Shown in pieces: positions 15,022-30,100 of a stretch of DNA of 64,000 nt (the stretch's first letter is position 1; every line of letters begins with the position of its first letter). The DNA lies in assembly GCF_040581485.1 (NCBI RefSeq), contig NC_090134.1, forward strand, positions 9,300,001 to 9,364,000, in the 5' to 3' direction. The DNA comes from Linepithema humile (Eukaryota; Arthropoda; Insecta; Hymenoptera; Formicidae). The notes below the pieces were generated by a model, which was given only the letters and a program-made list of their open reading frames with translations, did no database searches and was not told the DNA's origin. The position numbers and the translations under genes are program-made.

Positions 15022-15152
15022 CCTCTCTTTGAAATAAAGTAAATAACAGAAATTAATTTTTAATAAAAGTTAAAATATTATTATAAATAATAATTCTCGA
15101 ATATTTTGTTAGGGCAAAAGCAACTTTTACAAACAATCTATAACATAGAAAA
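15022..15152 (+). repeat. Direct repeat copy 2 (131 bp)
   Basis: Second copy of the repeat at 13927-14054, in the same orientation, longer by 3 bp because of an extra TTA in an AT-rich part. The near identity contrasts with the other duplicated segments in this window, whose copies are heavily diverged, so this is probably the youngest local duplication here. Confidence 0.85.
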
Positions 15153-18100
15153 ATGCAATGATAGGAAAATGTAATATTATACTAACGAATGCTGTATTGC
15201 ATTAAATTAACATATCAAACTAACAGGGAGAGAGTAAAATATTCAGTTGTAACATTACGATATCTCAATGTTTGATGTGGTTGTTGCTTGAATTTTTATT
15301 GACATTAGTTCCGACTCGCTTTGCGAAATTGCGGTACGGCTTCTTCGGTGTAACGCAATTTTAATTTGCACGAGCTACACGAGACCACGAATTTATGAGA
15401 GGACGATGCAAACAAACGGCAAATGTTGCGTCTAAACTTTTTTATTAAACAACTTCGGACCCAAATAACATCTACTGGCACGAATACCGATCGTGTATGT
15501 TCGGCGTTAGTTAGCATCGAACCATCCCGATGTAATTTTTATAAAACTCTCTAACACGTTCGACTATCTTTTAATTAATCGATAAACAACGTATCGAAAA
15601 TACCTCGAAAAAGTATTGTAATGAGGAGAACTTAACAAGCAAAGATACGAATTGGAATCATCGTGCATATGAGCAAATAAAATGTTTGATTATTGTACAC
15701 CGCAAAATCAGCATCAATTATAATATATAATAATAATAATAATAATTCTATTTATAATTCCCGTGATAGCATAAACGATAATGATATTGATTTCAATTTT
15801 GTAATTAGATTATTCATATTTGTTTATAAAATAATCCACTTTATTTTCCCGAATATTTTTTTATCCATCCTTGGCATTAATTTATGCAACTCCAAAAAAA
15901 TGACACATTTCTCAAAATCATGCAATGTACAACTAAGAAACTTTCTCTCTTAACATATATAAGAAGGATATTAAATGCAACATCCTGAATTACAATGCCA
16001 TTATGAATTTTTTTTGCAAATTGTGCGAACTTTATAAAAAGACGCTGAATAAATTGCTATTTGATAATTGTTCGTCGGCAATGTGTTAATATCGGTTTAC
16101 CAAAAAAAAAAAAACCCCACTTCAACATGCATCTCACCTCGTTCAAGGAATTTAAATGCATCGGGCATCGGCGGAAGGATATCGATTGCCTTGAAGGCAC
16201 AAGCGAGGACAGACGTAGCCGCCGAGGGACGCGACTAGCATCCTTGAGGCGACAAAGTTCGTCTGGACGCCATCTTGTCTCTTTTTCCTTTCCGATCGCA
16301 CATCGCCCCCATCTTACTTATGCCGTGCGCGTATCCTGGATAATGGAGCCAAATTATAACCTCCCGGGATTACGTTATCTATCTATCTGCGATATCAAGG
16401 ACTTAGCCCGACCTTTAGTCCTCACCCTTTGGACCGATAGAGAAATTTATTATTAGCCTTTTCGACAAAAAAAAGAGAGATATCGAGCGGGACCTAAGAG
16501 GAGCAAAAACCTTCCTCCGATTTGGAAGAGCCTCGAGGTCCTTGTGATGATCCTTTAGATTAAATCTTCGGGATATTTAATTTGAGATGCCGCCGTCGAT
16601 AGGAGAGACTGTATTCCAAAACGAGTCCACGAGTTCCACGATAGCCTTCGTCAAAAAACACTCTCGATGGAAGGTAGAATCTTTTCATTTCTCTATACGA
16701 TCCTTCTGATCTGCAGATTGTATTACGATCGTTCTTTCTTAACGTAGATTAACACAGAGATTCAATTTTGCGGTTATCACAAAACGATATTCAATGAAAT
16801 TCGTCACCTGTCGACTCTTTTAAATGTATATTAACAATTTTTACATATTAGCACTTTCAATTCTATATAAAATAAATATAAAATTTTACACTCTCTCGCA
16901 AATTGAATAAACTTGTATTTTATTTCTAGAATTAAATATTTCAAAGGATTGCATAAAAATAGACAAATAGTAAATTAATTAAAATCAAATAAATCGAATT
17001 ATAAAATATCTAAAATTAAAAATTTATTACATTTTATTCATCATTTTCCGCTTTTTAGTTTTTAACTTTATTTTATTATAGCCATCAATTCCATTCGTTT
17101 AACGTTACTATATATATATATTGATTTTCATCACGTCCATCCTGAGCTTAATTATGAACTCTATAATTACGGTGATAATAGAAGCATATACTAATAGACA
17201 CATATAATAACACGGATAATAGTGGAGCGCTGTTTCGAGATAATCCCATGCCTTTTGAGAACACCCCTACATATTCTAGCTCACTAGAGATATTCATTCT
17301 TCTCGGGGATTTGTTGCAGTCGGGGATTACAAGTATCGCAAACTCTTTGCATAACAATGTGTGTTATAAAAAAGGAAAAAAGCAGCGGGAAATATCGCGC
17401 CACCAGTTTCACGCTTTCTCTTCCCTTTTCTCTTTCCAAGACGTAAGTAACCGCTTTTTCGGTACATTGTTGGATGCGAATGATGGGTGCACCATTAAAT
17501 ATTCATGAGGCACAAATCGCCACGAAGAACGAGCCTAGAAATCGGGTCAAAAGTTCAATTCAAGCCCTCGGAATACACATGAATCGTGATCAAATAAGAT
17601 TATCGACGATGCGATGCCTCGAAATGTTTTCTGTTACACAGTAAATTTCTAATCAGCATTCCATACACGTAGATACTTCTCAAAACCCTACCGATAAAGT
17701 TTTTATATCAAATCGAAACTAATTAATGTAAAATTATTTAACATATTAAACTTAGAATTTCAATAAAAATCACATCATCTTCAGTCGTTAAAATATCATG
17801 ATATAAATTATAGATAATATTTCAGCTGACACGTTATAAGCGAGAAAATTTCATAAGTTTCAATTTTTTTCCGCGAAAAAAATAGAATATATATACATAT
17901 CGTATAAATTGATATTAAAAGCTTTGGGACAATCTTCTACAAATCTCCGGAAATTAATAATCAAATAAAAATCCAATATTGATAAAAATGTATAGCTAAA
18001 AAATGTGATTTCTCTAAAGAAGCCCTAATGTTTGCGGTAGCCTATATATTATCAGGCAATTAATAACAGCAGTATAGGGAAAGCTGACATCGATTGTAGG

Positions 18101-19820
18101 ACTTTTCGACATGGTCGATCGAGCGACAGACTCGTCAATCAAGTAAAGGGACGCGTAAATTATAATCGACAGTGGCTTCAAATTGACTCGCGTAATTATG
18201 GATGCGAAATCCGCCGCGACGATGCATATCGCGCCTAACGGCCCAACGTCATTCCGAACGAGCGGTCTTGACAAATCGCGGCTTCCGTTTACGAATGCCC
18301 GAGCGGCATCAATTTATACCGATCAGTCGATCGAGCGCAAACGTGAACGCTGAGTGACGGCAAAGTCGTCTCCATCGGTCTGTCCTTCTTGCTTATTAAA
18401 ATAAATGAATGCTAAGAATCGTCGATTTTTCCAAGAGAAAAGAATTTTTAATGAAAAATTGTTTATAATTTTTCTTTAAAAATCTATTATTTTCTAAACG
18501 AGTCATTTTCAATTTTGGCAACACTTTTTAATTCTCATTCCCTACGAAAGGACGGAGCATCGCGTTGAAATAATGCGCGAGAGAGAAAATCACGCGGACA
18601 TCGCTGGCCGTATCGACCGCTTTGGTTAAAAGTTACAGCAGATGCTAGACGGTGATGAATAATTTTCAGAATCCGTCCGGTCCCCAGCGGCGAAAGCTTC
18701 ATCCTTTCTTTTGGTTTCGTCGATCCTTCCCTGCCTTTGTTCTATCGCGCGCTCTCATTATGTACCCGCGGGCACAATTCTTCCGCTCCGCTTTCCATCG
18801 CTTTGCTCTGTCCGTTCTTTCTTCGTCGATATTTTCTCTTATTTTTTTTTTCTTTTGCTAGACGAGTCACCTATCCTATCGGCCAGAGAGCGCAACCAAT
18901 GTTCATCTTCAAAAATGGATATTGAAAGTGATACAGAGAGAGTATAGTATATCCACTATAATTACAAATTTAGAGAATTCACGAAACAACGGCAAACTTT
19001 AAGAAATTTATAGTTTATCATAGAAAATAAAATTAATAGATTAATATTTTGGTATAGATAGATTAAATCTTATCTTTTCTTCTAATTGCAAATATATTTA
19101 AATTGATTCAATGGAACATATATTATCAAATAAATACTTTTACTTAACGTTAATGCGACCAAAACAAAATCTAAAAGATAAAATTATTCACATTAATTTA
19201 ATAGTTTTTTTCATTAAGAAATCAACGATAATCTATTTTAGTAAAAAAAAAAAAAAAAAAAATTTAATATAATGCAGTAAAACTTTCAAATTTCTTATTT
19301 TTCTTTTTATATTATATTAATGTAATAAATATTATATATAAGTAGTTTGCAAGAATATTGCAGAGTATTTTAATAGTACTATTTCAAAATCATCGAATTT
19401 AATAAGTTTTAATACTTTGTCGTATCATAAATAAGAGCATCCTACTTAAAAATAATGCAAGAGCCACAGTGAATTAATAACTCGGATATCAGTTCATCGA
19501 TTGCCGCGTGCGGTAGAATAAATTTCGTGAATGGAAATAAGATGGGACGGAGACCAGGAGATTACCGACGATTCTTCAGTATTAAGTGAATGCGCATTCG
19601 TTCGATTTTCATTATGTTTCTGGATCCTTTTAGATCTTCGCGAACCACCGATTCCCGGTCGGTATTTCCGAAAAATCCTGGCTATCCTTACAGCTAACAG
19701 CAACGAGAAACAGTCGAACTTTTACCGTCGGCTATACATAATTCAGGAGAACTGCTAGCAGTCGCGTGGAAGAAGGGTTGAAAAGTCAGGGATAGGTAAT
19801 ACGAGGGGCGGAGAGAGGTA
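15153..19820. other. Non-coding stretch with simple repeats
   Basis: No gene is recognised. It holds an (AAT)n run at 15728-15747 and a 20-base A run at 19243-19262. GC-richer patches occur at about 16130-16660, 18040-18380 and 18540-18900. The longest plus-strand frame (16061-16456) begins in AT-rich DNA and crosses a poly-A run coding for lysines, so it is not convincing. Confidence 0.5.
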
Positions 19821-20050
19821 TATACAGGGTTGAAAGACACCTTGCTTCCTTGCAAGTAAAAGCAACAGCCAAGTGGAATCGTGTATCTACTGGTTGCAAG
19901 AGTAAAATAAAAAAAGAAGAGTAGAAGAAAGAGTAACAAAGACAGAGCTAAGTATCGATTTCAAATGCCTCAGTATTTTTCTAGACGAACTGACATTTAC
20001 TTAGATAAAAGAAACAAAACTTCTTCAGAATTTCACGGAACACTCTGTAT
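19821..20050. mobile_element. Possible short element with ATACAGGG ends
   Basis: The left boundary reads TATACAGGGTTG. The right boundary read on the other strand is ATACAGAGTGTTCC. These are variants of the motif ending the elements at 45298 and 48141, in the inverted arrangement expected of a small DNA transposon. The inverted match is short and no target duplication is certain. There is no coding capacity. Confidence 0.25.
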
Positions 20051-20454
20051 GTCGGTTTGATGGAAATTCAATGTGCTAACTTTAAAAGTTTATTACCTTT
20101 TGTGCTCAAAAATTAGACTTGAATTATTTTAACATAAAAACGTCTTACTTATTTTTTACAGACAGACGACTAATATTCTTAACTATTTTACTATTATATA
20201 TCTAATTTATTTTTTGTTATTTAAAAATGTTATCAACTATCTGTCTCTTTATACAATTCATAATTATAACTTAAATTAATATTTTTATGATAATTTTGTT
20301 ATTCTTTATCGATTTTTAACTTATAACTTTTGATATATTTGTTTCTAATTTTCATGTCTTTTTGTTTCTTTCTTCCGGAGTCTCTATAGACCTGATACTC
20401 AGGTTGGATGCAATATATTACTGACGGGTTCATCCTGTTCATTCCACCAAGTAT

Positions 20455-20518
20455 AGAGAGGAGAGGAAAGGAGAGAGAGAGAAAGAGAGAAAGAGAGAGA
20501 GAGACGGAAAAAGAGAGA
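20455..20518 (+). repeat. GA-rich polypurine tract
   Basis: An uninterrupted 50-base purine run (20455-20504), mostly GAGA, continues past a single C to about 20518. GAGA-type tracts can bind GAGA factor in insects or form triplex DNA. Here only the simple-repeat character is shown by the sequence. Confidence 0.85.
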
Positions 20519-21026
20519 CTCAATTCAGGAGAGGCGGCGGCCGAGTCAGGAAACAGCGGGAAAGTCTCATTTATCGCCGAGTCCATGGGTCGTGCCGGTT
20601 TGTCTCAGTATTTCTTCCGGGGTAGTTTGAGGGCGGGCTATAACGGACCTCCGGAGTTGGGAGTTGCACTGACGGCGTAGACGCCGGGAATCCGAAGACG
20701 CGAGTGTAGAAGAAGCAATTCACTCTAGCGTAGTAGAAACATTGGTTGTATATATCGCAAATATCTCATCATGCTTCCCTATCTATTTTTTTACTTCCCT
20801 GGACGTCGCTGAATTTCTGACAAAAGAAAAGTACTTTGAAACAATAGAACCATCTCGTCTCTACGTTGCTTTAAAATCCTTCCACTCCCTCAAACTCCTT
20901 GGTACTATCAAACTATTGTATCGGAGAAAAATAGCAAATAGCATATATATCAAACTTGTGCATTCTACTTATAATTTATATGTATAAAACGGTTTTCCAC
21001 GGTTTTTTTCCAAGAAAAAAAATTTT
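20519..21026. other. Short non-coding stretch
   Basis: A GC-richer portion (20519-20720) follows the purine tract and then gives way to AT-rich DNA. No splice-supported frame and no recognisable protein. Confidence 0.5.
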
Positions 21027-21186
21027 ATCGTGAGGTACTCAACTTTCATGAAAATTTGTGTGTAGATGGAGTACTGCATATGATTGAAGGATGCAAACTA
21101 CCGAGAAAAGTAAACCTTGCAACCCTCCATCATATGCAAAACACTATACATATATAAATTTACATGAAAATTGGACACCTCGTGAT
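21027..21186. mobile_element. Old palindromic MITE-like element (160 bp)
   Basis: The first ~75 bases (starting ATCGTGAGGT) and the last ~75 bases (ending ACCTCGTGAT) are inverted copies of each other, with many substitutions but shared blocks such as TTTCATG and GCATATGAT. The centre is a short unpaired segment. Length and palindromic build fit a miniature inverted-repeat element. I could not identify a target-site duplication or family. The divergence suggests it is much older than the element at 49742. Confidence 0.6.
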
Positions 21187-24100
21187 CATCATAAGCCTTT
21201 CTGGTGGGTGCGATACTGTATATGACTGTTATGTACTTTGTTGAAATTGTCTCAAACCTTAAGCTATAATATATATGTACATATGATGATCGTACGTATA
21301 AAATATAGTTTTACAAAAATTCCAAATATTTAAAAAATGTTTATTGTTGACAGAAATACACTTAAAATCTATTTAAAATTTTTTTAAAAATATAGATATA
21401 TGAAATATATTTTATTATCTATTTATATCTGTCAGAATTAATTTAAGATATTCGAGATGTTTTTATATAAATATCAAAGTGTTAATTAAAGCTACTTTTC
21501 AAGCATCGCTTTGCAAATTCACGAATATTGTCAAAAATAGTCAAATATAATGGATTACATAAATTGCTCTATACCTAAACAAATTCGTATTCGTATATTG
21601 AGATTTTTTATCCGAATATTTATTCGGAAACGTGTCTAAAAAATTGCCCACGGGAAGTCTGAAGAAGGCAGTTGCTGCAAGATTTAAAGCGCCAGCCTTG
21701 TCTATATGTTTCTGGTTAGAAATTCGAAGAGGCCGAAAGCAAAGGAATCGGTTTCGGCCCATGCAATATGTATCGACGCGCGATATTCTATTGGCATTTT
21801 ATTGTTATGCCTCCTACCTTCCCATGTCCTAAACCACTCCCGATCTTTCGAAAGAATCCCGCTGGGAGCGTTTCGCCATTGTCCTTGCAGCGTGGCTTTA
21901 TTTTTATGCGCCGCAAGACGGAACTAAACACGACAAGAAGGAAGACCACCGAATAGTCAGGGGAACGAGACTGACCTCGTAATTTTCGTCGGGGTTTCGC
22001 CGGGGACACTTTGGATCGTTCTGCTTCCTATCGCTCCAGCTTCTTTTCTTTACCCGTTCCTTTACCTCTTTTTGCGCCCGTCATCACCAGACGCATCGGA
22101 GAGATCATCCCCCGGGAACACTCGACCCTGCAGTTTCCCAAAAACGAATTTACTTTACGAGGGCCGGCGGCGAGTATTACAAAGCATCCGTTTACAATGA
22201 GATGAGCGATACGCGCGAAGAGACAATGATTTCGGGGAAATATACGCGTTATTTCCTTAACTGCACTCGCAGGAGTGACCGGTAGTACCGGAAAGTACTC
22301 ATTGGGGACGTGGGCGTGTAAGCAAAATGTGATTGTAATTACATAATAGTGTTTAAACGACACCAAGTAAATGCAACTTGCGAAGGTACGGCGAGCTAAT
22401 GGCGGAAATATCGCGGTAGTCAGCTTGCACTTTCCCACTTGAGAATCTAAACTCGCAAAAAGCGCCAAAACTCTCGAAACTTGGCTTTCTTCTAAATGAA
22501 TACCGTGATAATCGGTGTGCACTCGAAGTTAGCCTCTTCACTTCCGAGAATCAGGTGATTCAACGATATTCAGCAATGTCGTAACCAGGTGCTACCGATT
22601 AAGATTGGACTCTTAGCGGCGATTAAAATCCGTCGCAACATTTAAGAAATATCCGTCACGTTGTATCTCGAAGTCGATTTTCTCGATTTGAATGTTCGAC
22701 AAATGAGTATAATGTTAAGAAATATCAAAGAAAAAATTTAAACCTGGTCAAATAACTTCTATCGTAATTACCAATCACAAAAGATAACACCTCGATTAGT
22801 TCAAATAATCTTATTTTTATAATAATAATTATTTTAACGATTATGTAATAATGGATGTTAATAACCTAATTTATAATAAACATTGTGCAAATTGTACAGT
22901 AGTTGTTTATAATAAATTTCAAATTCTGAAAATTATTCTTTACTTGTAATAACATAATTTTATCTTACTAATTTTATCTGAAATTTAATACTACGGAATT
23001 TCGGGAAGAAACTAGTTAAATATAAAGATGTTAATTATTCCCCAATTATATAAGCCACTTTTTGTGCAATTGCCTCCTGATCGAGAAATCTCTTTAACTC
23101 GCTAATTGTCTATAAGGCGAAAATGAGAACAGTTCTCGGAATCTTTGACAATGGTACAGCTAATCTTCGACCTCGTTCGAAGTTCATTATTTTAATTGGA
23201 ATTCTCTCTGGTCGAAGATTTTCCTTGGAGTTGAAAACGAAGGTAAAGAGAGGACAAAGCATGATCTATTGTTAGAGGAATCGTTGTGAGTTAAATTAAT
23301 TTGATCTTATCTATAAGCAAACTATTTGGTAAAATTCTTATTACTATGTGATGCATCATTTCTTAACTTACAAGCCTACATATAAATTTTATTTCTCAAT
23401 TAATAACGCGAAGAATTTTTCTCAACAGATTTCGATTTTGGTTACTTTCTACTTGATTTCTAATTTTCTATTTATTCTTTATACTTTAGTAAAATCTCCT
23501 TAAACTTTAAATATCAAGATATTTTACTTTAGAAACGTCAAAAGATACGCTAATGAGTAAAACTCTCATTAAATATTGACCGCTCCCCTCCCTAAATTAA
23601 AGAAATCCTAGATGAAAACGACATCGACATCGCAAGACTCGTTTATGCTTCCGTTTGATGGATTACGACAGACGTCAAAATTTAATTTGAATGATCGCTC
23701 GACGGCGAGAATGGAAGTGAGAGCACGAGCAATTATCGTTAGCGGTTCTCGGCGGTTTCTTGTTACCAAAATTAATTCAATTGCTCCAGCGGCTCTCGGA
23801 CGTTGTAGCGACGGGTTTTCGGCCGATTAGAACAACAGAGCTTATCTCCATATCGACTTGCTGGTCGATGCGCCGCTGTATGTGCCAGGCGGTGTATCGA
23901 CCTGCTCGTATCGCTGCCAAATGCTATGACGCATACGGCGTGCTACTGATATGCTCCGCTGAAGTTTTTAAAACAACTTCAAAGAACCGTGACAAGCAAT
24001 TTTTTTAATTGATAATTTTTATGAAAATTTATTAATATAAATATTCTAAACAGCACGAAAAAACAAATTATATTAAATTAAATAATTTCTTTACAATTAT

Positions 24101-27100
24101 TTTTTCTCCAATTAACATAAAAAATGACATTTGTCATTTAACAGACTCATCCTTTTTTCTTCCTCTACGTTTTGAAAGCTGCGGTTTACCAAAAATTAAA
24201 TTACCGCGATTCTGTACATAGATTTGGAACCAATTCTTTTTTAAATTTCAATTAAATCTCAGACAGAGTTTGCTTACAGTAATCGATATGTTTGAATAAA
24301 TCTTTCTTTTTCCAATTAAAATTGTTCTGCGTGCTTTAAAAAGTTTATATTTTTCCTCTTCCCTTTCGCACGCGTTTCGATTTTAACTTTTGGCCATTGT
24401 TTGAAAAAATTAATTAATTTAAATTAATAACGGAACGGTCGAGACTTTGTTACCAATTATTTTTTATACTAAAACAATACAAATACAAACAAGAATCGTT
24501 AAAAATAAATCTCTGTCTCAAAGTACATTAAAATGACAATCAAAAACCTCCAGTCTCTAAATCTAATTAATCTCCATTTAATTATATAACATAAAGTATT
24601 TTAATCCCATTGTTTATTTCGATTTTCTTCCGAGAACAAAGTATACGGAGGCGGTTAAGGGACATGTCTCGAGAAAATTGACGAGGCGCGCACCGTTCAC
24701 AATCACGCCAAGGGTCGTACATATGTCGAATAGCAAGTTTAACTCCGCTTGGTGCGACGGAAGATTTCGCTTGTACATTCCGGCATTGTGTCTGCTCGCA
24801 TTTCTCACCCTCTTAGATCAAGGAATCGTATTCCGCTTGAGTACACCCTATACTCCCCTACTTTCTCTCTCTCTCTTCCCGTTTCCAGTCTACAGACCTT
24901 GTTGTCGACGCAACCCCCTTGAAAATCCCATCAACTACCACCGCGTTGCATCTACCTTTACTTTACACTCTCTCTCTTACTGCAACTCCCACTGGTTTAA
25001 CAAAAAGAGCGAGACGTCACTTTGTGGTATGCTGATACATGATGCATGCTAATTCCTGAACATATCCGTCTGTCTTTCAGTTAGACGATTTCTTGCGCAA
25101 ATTCGGAAAAAATAACGACCAATTGTTTGATAAAAAAAGCTGCGGAAAGTTGTTAATAATATAATGTTCGTGTTCTCCGTTTCATTCTTGTCGTTAAACA
25201 AACATTGTGAGTCATCTGACTCAATAACTTAAAAATGTACTCTTTCGACAAATAATTTGTCACTTTTTAAAATTATATTTTAGTCAGAAATAATAATTAT
25301 ACAATATGCAAAGTTTTATAAAAAGATCAGAATTGCGAAGAACAAAAATTATAATTTATAAAGATTAAAATTTATGACTACTATTCTTAATTGCCTTTTG
25401 ACCTCTAGATTTATGTATTAATATAAATTATCATCTTTCTTCCACGCCAACCTATATTTGCCGATAACAAATTTATTACCAAGTTATTTTATCATTTTAA
25501 GTAAAAGAGGAATGTTATTTGTCAGACCAAAGTACTTTTACGGCATAATGACAATTCCGCATAGCAAATTCCGTTCCGCAATCACATCCTTCGACTTTTC
25601 TCGATTCCTTTGATTTTTTCTTCTTTCATCGAATCAGAATATTCGCAGATTTCTCTCTCCCTCGTATCATTTTCTACTATCTTCTTCGTCTGGCTTTTAT
25701 AAATTACCTATCGAAGACCGAGACTGTTTGACCTAAGTCAACCCCGACCTTCTCAGACTCCAGTTTAAATGATAATAGCCGAGGTACACACCAGGGATGT
25801 TTAAATCCTGCCGCTCCGCTTTCCATAAATAATTGCCGGTGGAAATGGAGTGGATTCCCCGGTGACTCGGACCAGAACAAGTTTCATTTCTCGATCATCC
25901 GGATCGGCAGAGGTTCTTGCATATTTTCTATGCACGTCTTCTCGCGAATAATTGAGTGTCTCTCCTTCCTCTTTCTATCTAGGAAAGTTCAAAGAAATAG
26001 AGTAGCACCACGAGGTGCCTCCTAACGCTGATTAACGACGAGCTCGTAATTTCTTCGCCGTAGTCGGCTTCCACATTGCGTTTTAATCGAGCTTAATGGA
26101 GTTCTTCGGATCCGCGTGTTGCATAATGTCCGAGCGTTATGAATTAAACACGAGAAGACATTGCTTAGAATATCATTCCCTAATTAGTGTAACTAGATAA
26201 CTTGTGTTACTTGCGAAAACTTCTCCAAAGAAATATTGTATTATCAAGCAATGTTTCATAGAAAAATTATTTATCTTATATATAAAAATTACTTATATGT
26301 TATTTATGATTGTAATAAACTACATATAAAGATAATGAATTATATGATTAATAAAAGTACATTTTATATTATGAAAAATTAATTACTTTATAATTATAAT
26401 TTACTTTATAATTAATTATTTTATAATTAAATTTTACAAATGTATTATAATTCACCTCTATATAGAATATAATAATTTAGTTTTAAAAAGAGATAATTGA
26501 AATACATTTGTAGTACTCAGAGAGAAATTTACACACATGTCAGTTTCGTCAAAGCTTGAAATTTTCGTAACTCGCGTTATCTAGTTACAGTATGAAAGTG
26601 ATGATCTATCTCACTCTTTTACAAAATGCAAAATATTTCTCTGTTGTGCCAACTCCTACAAAACATGCGAAATGCGAAAGAAGAGCACTTCCAAGAAGAG
26701 GATTTTGCACGCTTTAAACATATCTTGCTTTTCCTTTTCATCAAGTCTTTCGTTCCACTTCCGCGTGTAAATATGGATTGCAGCGAGTTGTAGACTCGAA
26801 GTACATAGAAATGACGATGTATTCACATGTGTAGCTTTGTATCTAGAAACAACAAGTTTCTAGGAAGATATATTTACGTAGAGAGATATATTAATAATAT
26901 ATATATAAACTTCTAAAATAATCTCTTACAATTCGAAAATCTTCTTACCCACCCGAAATAAATCTTAGCAAAGTTCAATTGAACGTCGTCTTTATCACAA
27001 CTTTTTTATCTTCAGCATTAAATACTCGCTAAGTTTTAAACATAAAGTCTTTTCATAAATTTCAAATTCGATAAAAAAACATATATTACTAGCAATTTCA

Positions 27101-30100
27101 AAAATCTTTGTTTTAATTGTTTATAATATAAAAGTTATTAATATTGAGTAAGCAATCCACAGCTTAAGGAAATTGTGTTAATTTTGCAACATAAAATAAA
27201 TGTCAATAGAGATCTAACTTTATTGGATCGAAATATCGAGAAATACTATTTCAACGTCTCAGGCAACGCGAGATTTCTGATTTTCTCATACGACTTAGCA
27301 ATGATATTCTTACGACATACGTCATTTTTCTTTACTTTTTCTGTATCACAGAAATTAAGAAATTAAAAATAATAAATAAATTTATAAAATGTGAATTTGC
27401 ACGAAGCACATTCAATTTCTCAAAATAATTATCTCGACAAAGATGTTTCTACGCGACCGATAAGAAGCGGAAGCCGAAGTTGCCTGAACAAAACAACGGC
27501 AACGAGACCGTCACTTTGCCAACGACAAAAACTGCCGGGAAACATCTGCGATGGTTGGCTGTGTGCATTCATATAGGTTGCAAAGATGCTGGATAGAGAG
27601 GAGAATAATATTGCGTGACAAAAACGGATGAGTGTTCCATTATAATTCACAATTCACCTAAGTTTAGAGGTTTATCTAGAAGTTTCATGGTTTAGAAACA
27701 CTGAATATAATTCAACAAAATTATAAGACTCTTCTTATAAGATATATACAATACACACAAGGTTGGCAAATCACTCTTTACGTATATAATTTTTAACTAA
27801 TTAGTGTTAATTGTGTATCTTTTCAAATAAATATTGAAAAATATTTTACTAGATATAAAATTACATTTATCTCGACTTGATTAATTCGATTGACGTCTTA
27901 GCAATATCTTAATGGCAAGATATTCCCCCGCGATGTTTCGGAATATCTGCGCAAACTTGCCGCTGTTTCACCTGGGTGGAGATGCTTAGAGGATCGTCGT
28001 ATATTCTCGCGTTACAAGCACGAAATACAACGTAACCGATCCTGCCAAGCATGTAAGATATACATACAGTACCGGTAACCAGCGCAACTATTCACGATTT
28101 AATTGGTATCAGTTACGCCTTAACCATGTTGCGGATATAGGCAACGTGCGATGTATTTTAGGTCGATTTGTTTAGCAGTGTGATTAACTACCCTCGGTCT
28201 TAAGTCTCGATGTTACGTGTCTTGATCCTAAAGATATCGAGCTTCTTAGTGCGCACGAGAGGCACGAATTTATCAATCCAAAGGAAGAGAAAAAATTGCA
28301 TTCTATTAAACTAACATTATACCTTACTATTACTCAAAGTATAATTAGATATGATAATTAAATACATCTTTGTTTAAAAAACAGTGACATAATATAAGTC
28401 CGAGATGTATAATTCATCATCTTAGTTTTGTTCTATTAAATAAAAATGTATTTATTAATTTGAGAAAAAAATTGGTGGAGCAAATCTTAACAAAGCCATG
28501 TTCAACAAGTTTAATTTTTATACCTAACGTTTTTGTATAATTTTTGATTGCAAATAAGTCAAATCTTAAAAACTGATAACGAGAGAAAATTAGCGCTCAA
28601 CCTGCCATCCGTTTCTTCGTAATAATATCGTTAATCGAAACGATAAAAAATATACTTTCGCGTTTACCTAAGCACTTTCGCAAACGATGGAAAAATAAGT
28701 GAAATTTTCTCAAGGGATCGGTTGTTTTCTTAACCGCGTTATGAAACACAACAGAATGATTACTTCCCCGGCAGGATATCATTTTTCGACGGGTATAACT
28801 TGGATTATATTGGACAAATATTTGTCCTAGAACCGAAGAAAACTTTGTTTGAGTTTTTTTTCCACTTGATCGGTTTTTTTCGTATAACCACGTCCACTTT
28901 TGGGCATTCGTCACTTCATATAAATCTCCTTCGCGAACAAACTTTCACGATTTCTTCTCACGTTTATTTCCTCATTTCGTCTAATACGGTTTTATTCGGC
29001 CCGTAGTTGAAAGAAAAGAAAAAGATTTAAAAAATTCAGAAAAAGTAGATAAATGCAAATTAATATCAGAAGTAATAATAGAGTAAAATATATGGAGTCG
29101 CATTAAATGTAATTATATAGAACGAGAAAGTTTATAATTACGATATTATTATTAAAGCATTGTCCATTAAAAGTAAACGTATATGTTACGTTATTTTATT
29201 TTATTCGGTTACAAATTTTTATATTTTTTTAAGCGCATATTTACCTATACAGATATTTTATCTACGTAAGTAAAGTCAAAAAGTAAAGAAACATTTTTGA
29301 TTCTCAAAACAATTGAAAGTATCTCTGTTTGCGACTTTTCCTCGCATAATATACTTATTTTAATATTTTGTATCTTGTCGTTGACATAGTAACTTAAAGA
29401 TGATAGCAAGATATCCGACATGGGAATCGGTATAATGGAGAGCGTAGTGGAAGCACATTTGAATACACAGTACAATCTCGAGAGGGTGGAGGGTTTAGGC
29501 ATGAAAGGGTCGCCGGAAGGGAATGAAAGGATTCAATGATATGGAAATCGACCGACCGACCGCGACGGGTCACCCTTTCTCTTTCACAATCCACCAGACC
29601 TTCTTCTTTATGTGCATTAACTGATTCTGTCGAACGAATTTTGACCTCGGAAGAGAATGCATAACAAATGCTTATGACGGTTTCTAAAAAACACGATACA
29701 AATATCCAACAAATTTTGCACAAATTGTGCATCTGCAGAATAAACAGTTATTGAAAAATTAGCGTTATGAAAATAATAGCGCTACAATTAAGTCCGATTA
29801 ATGATAAACGAGAATGACGCACGTTTGTTTTCTTCCGTATCTTTCATTTTTGAAACGTTATTCGAGCGTGATGCATTATGAAAACCTCAATTCGCGTATT
29901 TTATTCCCCTTCGTATCTTTTCATTGCTCATCAACAAATATGACGGTAATTCAAGTGTATCATAACATATATACTTATTATGCGGAAATAATGTTAAACC
30001 GGTTTACCGGTATAATTAGTGTTCCATTGTCATCAAATTACACTTTTCGCAGTGGTGAATGCAGTTATACCTTTTGCACGTGTTAGATCCGTACGAAATA

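Noticed and set aside
22028..22522. 164-codon minus-strand open frame
   Set aside because: It overlaps other open frames on both strands. The composition reads as random and no family is recognised.
28178..28200. Likeness to miR-34 (AGCAGTGTGATTA)
   Set aside because: There are mismatches in and after the seed, and no hairpin partner was seen nearby.
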